From: Parcubacteria group bacterium Athens0714_12
GTDB taxonomy: Bacteria > Patescibacteriota > Patescibacteriia > UBA2591 > VMGY01
Reading direction: 5' to 3'
DNA length: 40,023 nt
Assembly (NCBI GenBank): GCA_007378955.1
Contig: VMGY01000010.1
Location: 1-40,023 of the forward strand
Part shown: in pieces, positions 17,215-26,238 of the stretch
Layout of the letters: each line of letters opens with the position of its first letter
How positions within the stretch are numbered: the stretch's first letter is position 1
Notes under the pieces: model-generated
The model's database searches: none
What the model was told of the DNA's origin: nothing
The model's input: only the letters and a program-made list of their open reading frames with translations
Program-made: the position numbers and the translations under genes

Positions 17215-17739
17215 ATGAATTTTAAAAGTAATATTGTAAAAATTCGGACAATTTATATTTCTGATGCAAAAAAACTTTTGAAATTTTTTCATGATTTAGT
17301 GATATCTGATTCGGAACGCGTTGAGCGCTTAAAAGATGTTAAAAAAATAAATCTTCAAAAAGAAATTTATTGGATTAAGCATAGAAAAAGAGCGGAAAAA
17401 AATAAAGAAATGTTTATTTTTTGTTGTGAAGTTAATGGTAGAATTGTTGCCGAAGGTGAAATTGAAAGGGAAAAACGCTGGATAGAGAAGCATGTCGCGG
17501 AAATTCGCTTTGGTATTTTGCCAGGGTATGAAAAATTAGCCATAGAGATGATAAAACAGCTTATAAAAAAAGCGAAGGAAAATAAAATTAAGGTTTTAAT
17601 TTTTTTTCATCTCGCCACTCAAAAAACAGCACTATCTATAATGGGGAAATTGGGTTTTTCAAGGGTTGGGATTATAAAAAATTATTATAAACGAGACGGT
17701 CATTATATCAGCAGGGTATATATGGTAAAAAATTTCTAA
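17215..17739 (+). CDS. GNAT-family N-acetyltransferase
   Basis: GRIVAEGEIEREKRWIEKHVAEIRFGILPGYEKLAIEMIKQLIKKAK...LGFSRVGIIKNYYKRDGHYISRVYM. Confidence 0.75.
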   Translation: MNFKSNIVKIRTIYISDAKKLLKFFHDLVISDSERVERLKDVKKINLQKEIYWIKHRKRAEKNKEMFIFCCEVNGRIVAEGEIEREKRWIEKHVAEIRFGILPGYEKLAIEMIKQLIKKAKENKIKVLIFFHLATQKTALSIMGKLGFSRVGIIKNYYKRDGHYISRVYMVKNF

Positions 17740-17749
17740 TTTATATTTT

Positions 17750-18406
17750 ATGTTAACTTATAGCCAAGTTAAAAAAAATCCGCAGGTTTTGGAATTTATT
17801 AAAGCGACAGAAATAGCGGCTGGAGAGTTAAGTTATACCGATCATGGCATAAGGCATGCTCAATTAGTTGCTGATAGAGCCAGAACTATTGCCATAGAAG
17901 TTGGCTTAAGCAAGAAAGAGCAGGAGTTATCGGCGATAGCCGGTTTTTGCCATGACATGGGGATGTTTTTAGGCAGAAGCGAACATCATTATTGGGGTTC
18001 TCTGGTTTTTAGCCAGATTTTTTTAGGAAAGATTCCGACTGACGATTTGGTCACGGTGATGCAGGCAATAGTTAATCACGATAAAGAAGGCGTGATAATT
18101 TTAAATAAAATTTCAGCAATTTTAATTTTGGCCGATAAGGCGGATGTGCATAAAAGCAGGGTCATAGAAAAAGATATGAAAAAAGTAAAAAAAGACATTC
18201 ATGATAGGGTGAATTACGCGGTTGAAGAAATTAGATTAAGCTTTAAAGATAATAATATCATTCTTAAATTGAAAGTTGACGATAAATTTGTTCCGGTAAT
18301 GGAATATTTTGAAATTTTTACGCCCAGAATGGCTTATTGCCGCAGCGCCGCTCAATATTTAGGTTATAAATTCGGCTTAGAAATAAATAATTTTAAATTA
18401 TTATAA
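17750..18406 (+). CDS. HD-domain phosphohydrolase
   Basis: DHGIRHAQLVADRARTIAIEVGLSKKEQELSAIAGFCHDMGMF. Confidence 0.75.
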   Translation: MLTYSQVKKNPQVLEFIKATEIAAGELSYTDHGIRHAQLVADRARTIAIEVGLSKKEQELSAIAGFCHDMGMFLGRSEHHYWGSLVFSQIFLGKIPTDDLVTVMQAIVNHDKEGVIILNKISAILILADKADVHKSRVIEKDMKKVKKDIHDRVNYAVEEIRLSFKDNNIILKLKVDDKFVPVMEYFEIFTPRMAYCRSAAQYLGYKFGLEINNFKLL

Positions 18407-18438
18407 CACCCAGTGAAATAATTTCACGGAATAAAAAA

Positions 18439-18732
18439 ATGTATTTATCCCAATTGCAAAAATATAGTTTATTGCAATGTTATTCCAGTAAAATCAAGGC
18501 ATATCCCAAAAAAGATTTGCTTAAATTTTATAATCATCAAAAAACAAAGCCGAAAGAAATTCAAAAAGTAATTACTAAAAGCGTCGAACGTTTAATTAAA
18601 AAAGAATTATTAGTCGGTTATGGCGAACATACTTCTCATAAATGGTATATCAAAGAGATAAGATTGACGCCAAAAGGTAGACGAATAGCTAAAAAGTTAA
18701 GAGGCGAACAGCAAAAATTGCCTTTAAAATAA
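18439..18732 (+). CDS. Small hypothetical protein, possibly winged-helix
   Basis: ORF with conserved-looking composition, VERLIKKELLVGYGEHTSHKWYIKEIRLTPKGRRIAKKL. Confidence 0.5.
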   Translation: MYLSQLQKYSLLQCYSSKIKAYPKKDLLKFYNHQKTKPKEIQKVITKSVERLIKKELLVGYGEHTSHKWYIKEIRLTPKGRRIAKKLRGEQQKLPLK

Positions 18733-18760
18733 ATTTTAATTTTTAACTTTGAGGATAATT

Positions 18761-20215
18761 ATGAAAACACAAAAAAAAATTATTATCATCATGGCCTTGG
18801 CTATAATGCTGTCGCCATTTTTAACTAAAGCTGATGGCGGATTTTTTCCGTCTCCAAATTATTATGTTTATGAAACAGAACAAAAAGCGGTTATTTTTCA
18901 TGAAAAAGGGGTAGAAACTTTGATTATTTCAACTGCTTTTCAGGGCAACGCGAAAGATTTTGGATGGGTTATTCCAGTGCCCAATAGGCCGGACGTTGAT
19001 AAATCAAGCGATGAACTTTTTACTTCTTTGGCTAATTTAACTGCCCCTACGGGAGGGTATTATCCGCAAGAGATAGGGTTTGGCCTTACTGATTCAGTCA
19101 AGGCGCCGGGAGTAGATATTATAGAAACTAAAAAAGTAGAATATTATGATGTCACTGTTTTGAAAGCCAGTGAAAGCAATTCTTTGGTTGATTGGCTGAA
19201 AAAGAATAATTACCAATTTCCTGAAGAAGCGGCATATCTTTTTGATGATTATATTAAAAATAATTGGTATTTTGTAGCTGTTAGAATTGACGCGTCAAAT
19301 ATAGGTTCTAATATTGAACAACAATTAAAAACTGGCCACGCGGTACCTATAAAATTGGTTTTTAAATCTAAAAATATTGTTTATCCCATGAAAATTTCCG
19401 GCATTCAAAAATATTTTAAGCAATATCCTTATGAGATGGAAAACCCCTTTTTGGGCATAAATGAGAGCGAACAGGTTTTAATTGAAAGAATGCCGTCTCA
19501 ATATTATCCTTATCGCGATAATATTTCAGTTTTACTTTATATTTTTTCTGATCATAAAAAAGAATTGCCTAAATTTTCTACGCAATACGCCAGCTGGATA
19601 AAATCTAAAGAAATTGGCAGGTTGGCTACTGACAGCGTAGGAAACCCATGGATTAAGACAGGGGCAAAAAAATATTATTTAACCAAACTTTACGGTTCTA
19701 TGTCTGTGTCAGAAATGAATTATGATTTATTCCCCCGTAACGCGGAAAATAATAAGGCGGTTAATGCCGGTACCTCTGATTGGCAGAAAATTTTAATTAA
19801 TATTTTATTTTTTATATTTTATTTAACTATTTTTTCTTTATTAGCTATTTTATCGCCATTTGGTATGATTTTTATTGCCTCCACTTTGATTCAGTTTTTG
19901 AGCAAATTAAAAATCGCGCGTATTATAGCTTGGGTTTTTCAGATATTAATATTTATATTATCGGTTTTTGTAGGATTCTTTTGGTTAATTTTGGGAATGT
20001 CGGAAGAATTGAGTATTATAAATATTTATTCATATTCTTATTCCTATAAGCCGTATATTTTTATCGCTTTAGTTGTTGTTTATTTAATTTTTATTATAGT
20101 TATGCTGGGAACAATGTTATTTCAAATGGTTTTAAGGAAAAGAGAAAAAGAATTAAATAATAGTAAAAATATTAAACTTAAAGAGTCGAAAAAATTAAAA
20201 ATTAATAATTATTAA
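18761..20215 (+). CDS. DUF2330-like membrane-anchored secreted protein
   Basis: signal peptide, KADGGFFPSPNYYVYETEQKAVIFHEKGVETLIISTAFQGNAKDFGWVIPVPNRP; C-terminal TM helices. Confidence 0.75.
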   Translation: MKTQKKIIIIMALAIMLSPFLTKADGGFFPSPNYYVYETEQKAVIFHEKGVETLIISTAFQGNAKDFGWVIPVPNRPDVDKSSDELFTSLANLTAPTGGYYPQEIGFGLTDSVKAPGVDIIETKKVEYYDVTVLKASESNSLVDWLKKNNYQFPEEAAYLFDDYIKNNWYFVAVRIDASNIGSNIEQQLKTGHAVPIKLVFKSKNIVYPMKISGIQKYFKQYPYEMENPFLGINESEQVLIERMPSQYYPYRDNISVLLYIFSDHKKELPKFSTQYASWIKSKEIGRLATDSVGNPWIKTGAKKYYLTKLYGSMSVSEMNYDLFPRNAENNKAVNAGTSDWQKILINILFFIFYLTIFSLLAILSPFGMIFIASTLIQFLSKLKIARIIAWVFQILIFILSVFVGFFWLILGMSEELSIINIYSYSYSYKPYIFIALVVVYLIFIIVMLGTMLFQMVLRKREKELNNSKNIKLKESKKLKINNY

Positions 20216-20219
20216 TATT

Positions 20220-20720
20220 ATGGCTATCCCTAAAAAAATTCAAAATTTTTTGGAAAAAAGTAAAGTTAAATACGAAACAATTACCCATAAAACCGTTTAT
20301 ACCGCTTATGATTTGGCCCAGACTTTGAAAACTAAATTGCAGGAAATTTCCAAAGCTTTAATCGTGAAAACGGAAAAAGGTTACACGATTGTTGTTTTGC
20401 CCGCTTCAATGATGCTTGATTTGAACAAATTAAAAAAGATTTTAAAGGCAAAAAAAATAGAAATTGCCAAAGAAGGAGTGATGAAAAAAATTTTTAAAAT
20501 TAAACCCGGCACTTTAATGCCTTTCGGCGCTTTGTATAAAACGCCTGTTTTAATGGAAAAAAGTTTGGCCAAGGCCAAAAATATTATCACTCACGCGGGC
20601 AGTTATACGGATTCAGTTAAAATAAAAATGGCTGATTTTTTAAAATTAGAAAATCCAACTCAGGGAATTTTTGGCAAAAAGAAAGAAATTAAAAAGAAAA
20701 AAGCGACAAAGAAGAAATAA
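20220..20720 (+). CDS. YbaK/ProX-type aminoacyl-tRNA deacylase domain protein
   Basis: FLEKSKVKYETITHKTVYTAYDLAQTLKTKLQEISKALIVKTEKGYTIVVLPAS. Confidence 0.8.
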   Translation: MAIPKKIQNFLEKSKVKYETITHKTVYTAYDLAQTLKTKLQEISKALIVKTEKGYTIVVLPASMMLDLNKLKKILKAKKIEIAKEGVMKKIFKIKPGTLMPFGALYKTPVLMEKSLAKAKNIITHAGSYTDSVKIKMADFLKLENPTQGIFGKKKEIKKKKATKKK

Positions 20721-20734
20721 TTGTTAAATTAGCT

Positions 20735-21433
20735 ATGTACGAAATAAAATTAGACCAATTTGAGGGGCCTTTGGATTTACTGCTTCATTTAATAGAAGGC
20801 CAAAAATTAGATATTACTCAAGTTTCTTTGTCTAAAATCGCTGACCAATATATAGAATATTTGGACCGGGCAAAAGATTTGAAACCAGAAGAATTAGCTG
20901 ATTTTTTAGTGATCGCGGCCAAATTGCTTTTAATTAAGTCGCGCGCTTTATTGCCGGTAAGGGGAGATGAAATAGAAAAAGAAGGCTTTGAGCTGGAGGC
21001 GCAATTAAGAATTTATAAAAAATACATAGAAATATCAAAAAAACTGCACAAAATAATTTTGAAAAAAAATTTTTCTTTTCCTCGGCAAAAAACTGTTTCC
21101 TTTTCCGCTTTCATCGCGCCGGAAAATATAGATAAAAATATTTTATTTAATGTATTCGCTAAAGTTTTAAAAAATTTAGAGCCATTGGTAAAAATACCAA
21201 AAGAAACTATCCGTAGAGTTTTTTCTTTAAAGGAAAAAATTAAAGAAATTCAAGCCGTAATTTTTCAAAACGCCAAGATTAAATTTAATCATTTAATTAA
21301 AGAAACTTCTTCAAAAATAGATATTATTATAAGTTTTTTGGCTTTATTGGAATTAGTTAAGCAGAGGGTTGTTGTTGTTGTCCAAGAAGAAAGCTTTGAA
21401 GAAATTACTATCAGCAGAAATGGAATTGAATGA
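20735..21433 (+). CDS. scpA: Segregation and condensation protein A
   Basis: YEIKLDQFEGPLDLLLHLIEGQKLDITQVSLSKIADQYIEYL. Confidence 0.93.
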   Translation: MYEIKLDQFEGPLDLLLHLIEGQKLDITQVSLSKIADQYIEYLDRAKDLKPEELADFLVIAAKLLLIKSRALLPVRGDEIEKEGFELEAQLRIYKKYIEISKKLHKIILKKNFSFPRQKTVSFSAFIAPENIDKNILFNVFAKVLKNLEPLVKIPKETIRRVFSLKEKIKEIQAVIFQNAKIKFNHLIKETSSKIDIIISFLALLELVKQRVVVVVQEESFEEITISRNGIE

Positions 21434-21508
21434 GTGATTGAATAATAATCGCGATTCCGATATTGACAGCAGTGTCATTTATAAAAATAAGTTTGCATAT
21501 AAAATTTT

Positions 21509-22051
21509 ATGCCGCAAAATTTAAAATCAAGATTAGAAAGTTTATTGTTCATATCTTCCCAACCAATCTCCCTAAAGAGATTGGCCCATCTTTTAGAAGC
21601 GGGGGAGGATGACATAGAAAAGACAGCGCGAGAATTATTAGAAGAATATAAGTCGCAAAATAGAGGAATACAAATTACTGAAAATGGGAAAAAAATAGAA
21701 ATGGTCACTCATCCGGAAAATGCTAAGTTAGTTCAAAATTTTTTAAAAGAAGAATTAAGCGGCGAGTTAACGCCGGTTGGCTTGGAAACTTTAACTATTA
21801 TCGCTTATCGCGGCCCAATCAGCAAATTAGAATTGGAGCAAATAAGAGGAGTTAATTGCAGTCTAATTTTAAGAAATTTAATGATTAAAGGATTAATAGA
21901 AGAAGAGCGCGATGAAAAAATGATGGCCATAAAGTACAGAGCCACTCTTGATTTTATGCATTATCTGGGAATTAATAAAATTGAAGAGCTTCCTGATTAT
22001 CAAAATCTGCATAATCATGAGAATCTTGTTAAATTATTGGAGAAAGAATAG
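21509..22051 (+). CDS. scpB: Segregation and condensation protein B
   Basis: LESLLFISSQPISLKRLAHLL, ETLTIIAYRGPISKLELEQIRGVNCSLILRNLMIKGLI. Confidence 0.93.
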   Translation: MPQNLKSRLESLLFISSQPISLKRLAHLLEAGEDDIEKTARELLEEYKSQNRGIQITENGKKIEMVTHPENAKLVQNFLKEELSGELTPVGLETLTIIAYRGPISKLELEQIRGVNCSLILRNLMIKGLIEEERDEKMMAIKYRATLDFMHYLGINKIEELPDYQNLHNHENLVKLLEKE

Positions 22052-22052
22052 T

Positions 22053-23018
22053 ATGATTTTAAAGATAATAATCAGCGGTTTTATTTTAACGCCTTTTCTA
22101 TTGATTTTTTCCGTCAAGCCGGCGATTAAACCCATTAATAAGATTAATATTAAAACTGAAAGTTCTATCAGCGCCGATGGCCAAATTGACGCGGAAAATT
22201 TTAAATTTCTTCCGGTTATAAAAGACAGAGAAAATATTGAAACAGAATTAGAAAATAATTTATTTTTTACCAGCGCGGCGGTCGCGATCGTGGCTGCGGA
22301 TCAGCAGCAATTAGTTTACAAAAAAAATATTGAGCAAAGATTTCCCATCGCCAGCCTGACTAAATTAATGACCGCCATTATTTTTATTGAATCAGGAATT
22401 GATTTGAATAAAGAAATTATTTTTAGCGAAGAAAACAATGAAGACCTTAAAAATTATTCTTTGCCGATAGAAATAATAGAAAAAATTTATGTTGAATCCG
22501 GAGATACTCTTAAAGTAAAAGATCTTTTGTACTCAACCCTGATTGGTTCAGCCAATAACGCCGCTTTGGCTTTAGCTGAGGCCAGCGGCTTGGGCAAGAA
22601 AGAGTTTATTAAGCGAATGAATGAGAGAGCGCAATCTCTGGGGTTAAAAAATACTTTTTTTAAAGAGCCGACCGGCTTGGACCTCGGCAATGTTTCCACT
22701 GCTTTAGAAATTGCCAAATTGGCTGATTATGCCTTTAAAAATGATTTGATAAAAAAAGTAACCACTGCTTCGGAATATTCTTTTCAGACCTTAACAGCTA
22801 AAAAATGGTGCACAGTAAGAAATACAAATTGGCTTGTAAATAATTTAGAAGGTTTGTTCGGCAGCAAAACCGGATATTTAAGAGAGGCGGGATGTTGCGT
22901 GGTCGCGGGAGTCAGCAATAAAGATAAAAAATTTATTATCATCTTAATGGGAGCTAAAGACAGCCAGACGAGATTTGAGGAACTAAAAAAAGCGGCTGAT
23001 TGGGCATTGAGTTTATAA
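22053..23018 (+). CDS. D-alanyl-D-alanine carboxypeptidase (serine-type, PBP5-like)
   Basis: FPIASLTKLMTAIIFIE (SxxK), SANNAALALAEASG (SxN), GSKTGYLREAGCCVVAG (KTG). Confidence 0.88.
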   Translation: MILKIIISGFILTPFLLIFSVKPAIKPINKINIKTESSISADGQIDAENFKFLPVIKDRENIETELENNLFFTSAAVAIVAADQQQLVYKKNIEQRFPIASLTKLMTAIIFIESGIDLNKEIIFSEENNEDLKNYSLPIEIIEKIYVESGDTLKVKDLLYSTLIGSANNAALALAEASGLGKKEFIKRMNERAQSLGLKNTFFKEPTGLDLGNVSTALEIAKLADYAFKNDLIKKVTTASEYSFQTLTAKKWCTVRNTNWLVNNLEGLFGSKTGYLREAGCCVVAGVSNKDKKFIIILMGAKDSQTRFEELKKAADWALSL

Positions 23019-23070
23019 ATAGATAAATATTTTTTTTGATTTTTTATTTTAAATTTTATATAATAATTTA

Positions 23071-23538
23071 ATGGCTCAGTTTTTTACCATGCTAATCGCC
23101 ATGATGCCGATCAGCGAATTGAGGGGGGCAATTCCCGTTGCTTTAGGAATTTATCACTTAAGCATTCCCGAAGCCTTTTTTTACGCGGTAGTAGGAAATA
23201 TATTGCCTGTTTTTTTAATTCTTTGGCTCTTGGGGCCGATTTCTAATTTTTTAGCAAAAAAATCTAAAAGAGCGGAATTTTTTTTTCATTGGCTTTTTGA
23301 AAGAACAAGAGTTAAAAATCATCATAATTTTAAACGTTGGGGGGATTTGGCGTTAATTCTTTTTGTGGCTATTCCCTTGCCAATGACTGGCGCTTGGTCG
23401 GGAGCTTTGGCGGCTTTTATTTTTGACATTCCTTATTGGCGGGCGATAAGTTTAATTTTTACAGGGGTGTTAATTGCCGGTTTAATTGTTACTTTGGCGA
23501 CAACGGGAACATTTTCTTTTTTAAAAATAATTTTGTAA
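23071..23538 (+). CDS. Small multidrug-export-like membrane protein (COG2426-like)
   Basis: MMPISELRGAIPVALGIYHLSIPEAFFYAVVGNILPVF; WGDLALILFVAIPLPMTGAWSGALAAFI. Confidence 0.82.
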   Translation: MAQFFTMLIAMMPISELRGAIPVALGIYHLSIPEAFFYAVVGNILPVFLILWLLGPISNFLAKKSKRAEFFFHWLFERTRVKNHHNFKRWGDLALILFVAIPLPMTGAWSGALAAFIFDIPYWRAISLIFTGVLIAGLIVTLATTGTFSFLKIIL

Positions 23539-23560
23539 TTTTTGGACTAAAATTAAATTT

Positions 23561-24331
23561 ATGCCTAAAATGATTTTTATCGCTAATTGGAAAATGAACC
23601 TTGGCTTGAAAGAAACAGTAATTTTAATCAAGCAATTGTTAGGTGGGCTTAAAAAAATTAAAAATAACTTGGAAATAGTTATTTGTCCTTCTTTCACTGT
23701 TTTGTCGGAGGCATCTAAATTATTAAAAAAAGGCAATATAAAATTAGGCAGCCAAGATGTTTTTTGGGAAGAAAAAGGCGCTTATACCGGTAATATTTCA
23801 CCAAAAATGTTAAAAGAAATAGGTTGTGAATATGTGATTATCGGCCATTCCGAAAGAAGGCAGTATTTAGGAGAAACAGATGAAATGGCGCATCAAAAAA
23901 TAAAAGCTGCTATCAAAGAAGGATTAATCCCTATTCTTTGCGTGGGTGAAACATTTGAAGAGCGCCAAGAGGGGCAAAAAGATTATATTATTATTAAGCA
24001 GGTGACAAAAGCTTTGGAAGGAATTTCTTTGTCTCGCGGACAGAAGATTATAATCGCGTATGAACCGGTTTGGGTGATTGGCAGCGGCCAAGCAGTTAAA
24101 CCAGAGGAGGCTGAATATACCAATCAGATAATAAAACAGAGCTTGATAGATTTGTACCCTCGTGATATAGTTGAACAAAATTTTAGAATTATTTATGGCG
24201 GAAGCGTTGACAGCAGTGTTATAAAATCATTTGTTGAGCGGTCTGTCATTGACGGTGTTTTGGTCGGCGGCGCAAGTTTGAAAACAAAAGACTTTATAAA
24301 AATGATAAATAAAATTCACCCCGTTAAATAA
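23561..24331 (+). CDS. tpiA: Triosephosphate isomerase
   Basis: FIANWKMN, YVIIGHSERRQYLGE, IIAYEPVWVIGSGQA, IIYGGSV. Confidence 0.96.
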   Translation: MPKMIFIANWKMNLGLKETVILIKQLLGGLKKIKNNLEIVICPSFTVLSEASKLLKKGNIKLGSQDVFWEEKGAYTGNISPKMLKEIGCEYVIIGHSERRQYLGETDEMAHQKIKAAIKEGLIPILCVGETFEERQEGQKDYIIIKQVTKALEGISLSRGQKIIIAYEPVWVIGSGQAVKPEEAEYTNQIIKQSLIDLYPRDIVEQNFRIIYGGSVDSSVIKSFVERSVIDGVLVGGASLKTKDFIKMINKIHPVK

Positions 24332-24372
24332 TTTCGCTTCTACTGAAATTTCCCAGGGGGATTTAACGGGGT
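24318..24372. repeat. Hairpin element C (tpiA 3' end copied inverted)
   Basis: ACCCCGTTAAAT (24318-24329, includes tpiA last codons) / ATTTAACGGGGT (24361-24372); inner TTTCGCTTCTACTGAAATTTCCC. Confidence 0.8.
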
Positions 24373-24383
24373 AAAATTAAATT

Positions 24384-25241
24384 ATGTTAATAGGTATAGA
24401 TGTTTTATTAAAAAAAGCCAGGAAAGAAGGATACGCGGTCGGCGCTTTTGATGTTTATAATTTAGAGACTGCCTTAGGATTAGCTAATGCAGCCATAAAA
24501 AAGAAATCCCCTATTATTATGATGGTTTCAGAAACCACGATTCAATACGCCGGCATTAAACCCATTACTCATATTGTTTCTACTATTGCAAAAAATTTAG
24601 CCGTGGGGGTTCCTGTGGCTTTGCATCTTGACCACGGCAGAAATTTCGAGTCAGTGAGTGAATGCATTAAGGCGGGGTTTACCTCGGTTCATATTGATGC
24701 TTCAAATTTGCCTTTTGATGAGAATATTGCTATTACTAAGCAAGCGGCGCTTTTCGCGCATAAAAATAATATTTGGATTCAGGGGGAACTTGGCCCTATC
24801 GCCGGCGAGCATACAGTCGGCAAAGAGTATAAAGGGGAATTGCCAAAAACCAATCCGGATTTAGTGAAAAAATTTATTGAAGAAACAGGAATAGATATGT
24901 TAGCAATTGCCGTTGGTCCGACGCATGGGATGTATATTAACGAAAGGATTGATTTTAAACTTTTAAAAAAAATTCGTAAAATGACTAACATTCCTTTGGT
25001 TTTGCATGGTTCTTCGGGAGTTCCTGACGATGAAATAAAGGAAGCTGTCAAAATAGGAGTTAGTAAAATTAATGTAGGCACGGCCATACGTTTTGCTTTT
25101 AGCGAGGCTTTGCGAAAAACAGTTAAAGAATCGCCTAAAGATTTGATTGATGTCAGAAAATTACTTACCCCTTCCATTGAAGCGGTTCAAAAAGTAGTTG
25201 AAGAAAAAATAGAATTATTCGGCAGCGCCAATAAAGGATGA
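24384..25241 (+). CDS. fba: Class II fructose-bisphosphate aldolase
   Basis: GAFDVYNLETA, VALHLDHGRNFESV, GFTSVHIDASNLPFDENI, LVLHGSSGVPD, INVGTAIR. Confidence 0.94.
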   Translation: MLIGIDVLLKKARKEGYAVGAFDVYNLETALGLANAAIKKKSPIIMMVSETTIQYAGIKPITHIVSTIAKNLAVGVPVALHLDHGRNFESVSECIKAGFTSVHIDASNLPFDENIAITKQAALFAHKNNIWIQGELGPIAGEHTVGKEYKGELPKTNPDLVKKFIEETGIDMLAIAVGPTHGMYINERIDFKLLKKIRKMTNIPLVLHGSSGVPDDEIKEAVKIGVSKINVGTAIRFAFSEALRKTVKESPKDLIDVRKLLTPSIEAVQKVVEEKIELFGSANKG

Positions 25242-25254
25242 TTTTTTAATATTT

Positions 25255-26109
25255 ATGCTTTACGATATCATTCCCATAGTAATTATTTTTCTTTGTTTAA
25301 CCGGAATAATTGTTATTTATTTCCGAAAAATTTCTTATGTGGCTACGATTGACATTCAACAATTGCCAAAAGAACAACAAGCTGAAGTCAAAAAAACTTT
25401 GATTGAAAAAAGAGTGGAAGAAAAAATTAAAAATTTAAACTTAAAAGTGAAAAATGGATTTTTGCCGATATTTAAATTTTTAAAAAAGCATTACCAATCA
25501 GCAAGAAGCAGGATAAAAAAAATAGAAGAAGAATACAAGCAAAAGCACCTTTTTTTGATTAAAAAACAGCCCCAGATGGCTCAGCAAAAAATTCAAAATT
25601 TATTAGAAGACGGAGAGAAGCTGGCAAAAGAAGAAAATTTAATAGAGGCGGAAAAAAAGTTTATAGAAGTAATAAGCATAGATCCTAATAATATTGAAGC
25701 TTATCGCAATTTAGGCAGGCTTTATTTGAAACAAAAAAATTTTATTAATGCCAAAGAAACTTTTGAGCATACCTTAAAATTGCTTATTAAGTCGTACCAT
25801 TGGTGGGATGGATTAAGAAAAAAAGAAAATAATTTTTTTTCTCCTAAAATTAACAGCCAGATATCTTCCATTTATTTAGATTTAGGGGGGGCCTATAAAA
25901 AAATACAAGATAATGAAAAAGCTTTGGAAAGTTACAAGAAGGCCGCTGAAATAGAGCCGAACAACCCTAAAAACCTTGATTTTTTGATAGAGATGGGTAT
26001 AATGTTTAAAAAGAAAAAAATAGTTGAAAAAGCTTTGGCAGACTTAAAGAAAGTCAATCCGGAAAATGAGAAGATAAAAGAGTTTGAAGCTCGTTTAGAA
26101 AAAATGTAA
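25255..26109 (+). CDS. TPR-repeat membrane-anchored protein
   Basis: N-terminal TM; AEKKFIEVISIDPNNIEAYRNLGRLYLKQKNFINAKETFEHTLKL and ALESYKKAAEIEPNNPKNL. Confidence 0.8.
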   Translation: MLYDIIPIVIIFLCLTGIIVIYFRKISYVATIDIQQLPKEQQAEVKKTLIEKRVEEKIKNLNLKVKNGFLPIFKFLKKHYQSARSRIKKIEEEYKQKHLFLIKKQPQMAQQKIQNLLEDGEKLAKEENLIEAEKKFIEVISIDPNNIEAYRNLGRLYLKQKNFINAKETFEHTLKLLIKSYHWWDGLRKKENNFFSPKINSQISSIYLDLGGAYKKIQDNEKALESYKKAAEIEPNNPKNLDFLIEMGIMFKKKKIVEKALADLKKVNPENEKIKEFEARLEKM

Positions 26110-26130
26110 AGAATATTTGAAATTTTTAAA

Positions 26131-26216
26131 GCGTCTATGTAGCTCAGTGGTAGAATTATATTCTTCATAGAAATTGGTTGACCAATATCAAATTAGTTTT
26201 ATAATTAGTTTTTTAA
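26131..26216 (+). pseudogene. tRNA-like fragment (5' half TGTAGCTCAGTGGTAGA with degenerate anticodon/T arms)
   Basis: Shares TGTAGCTCAGTGGTAGA with tRNA-Thr(GGU); D stem and acceptor do not close. Confidence 0.4.
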
Positions 26217-26238
26217 AAAATAAATTAATAAGTTTATT

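Noticed and set aside
18405-18435. CAGTGAAATAATTTCACG palindrome as a fourth member of the hairpin family
   Set aside because: Too short and AT-rich to distinguish from a simple terminator; no gene-templated outer stem.
21560-21590. Perfect hairpin CCAATCTC-cctaaa-GAGATTGG in scpB
   Set aside because: Encodes residues (SQPISLKRLAHLL) conserved in ScpB, so no sign of an inserted palindrome.
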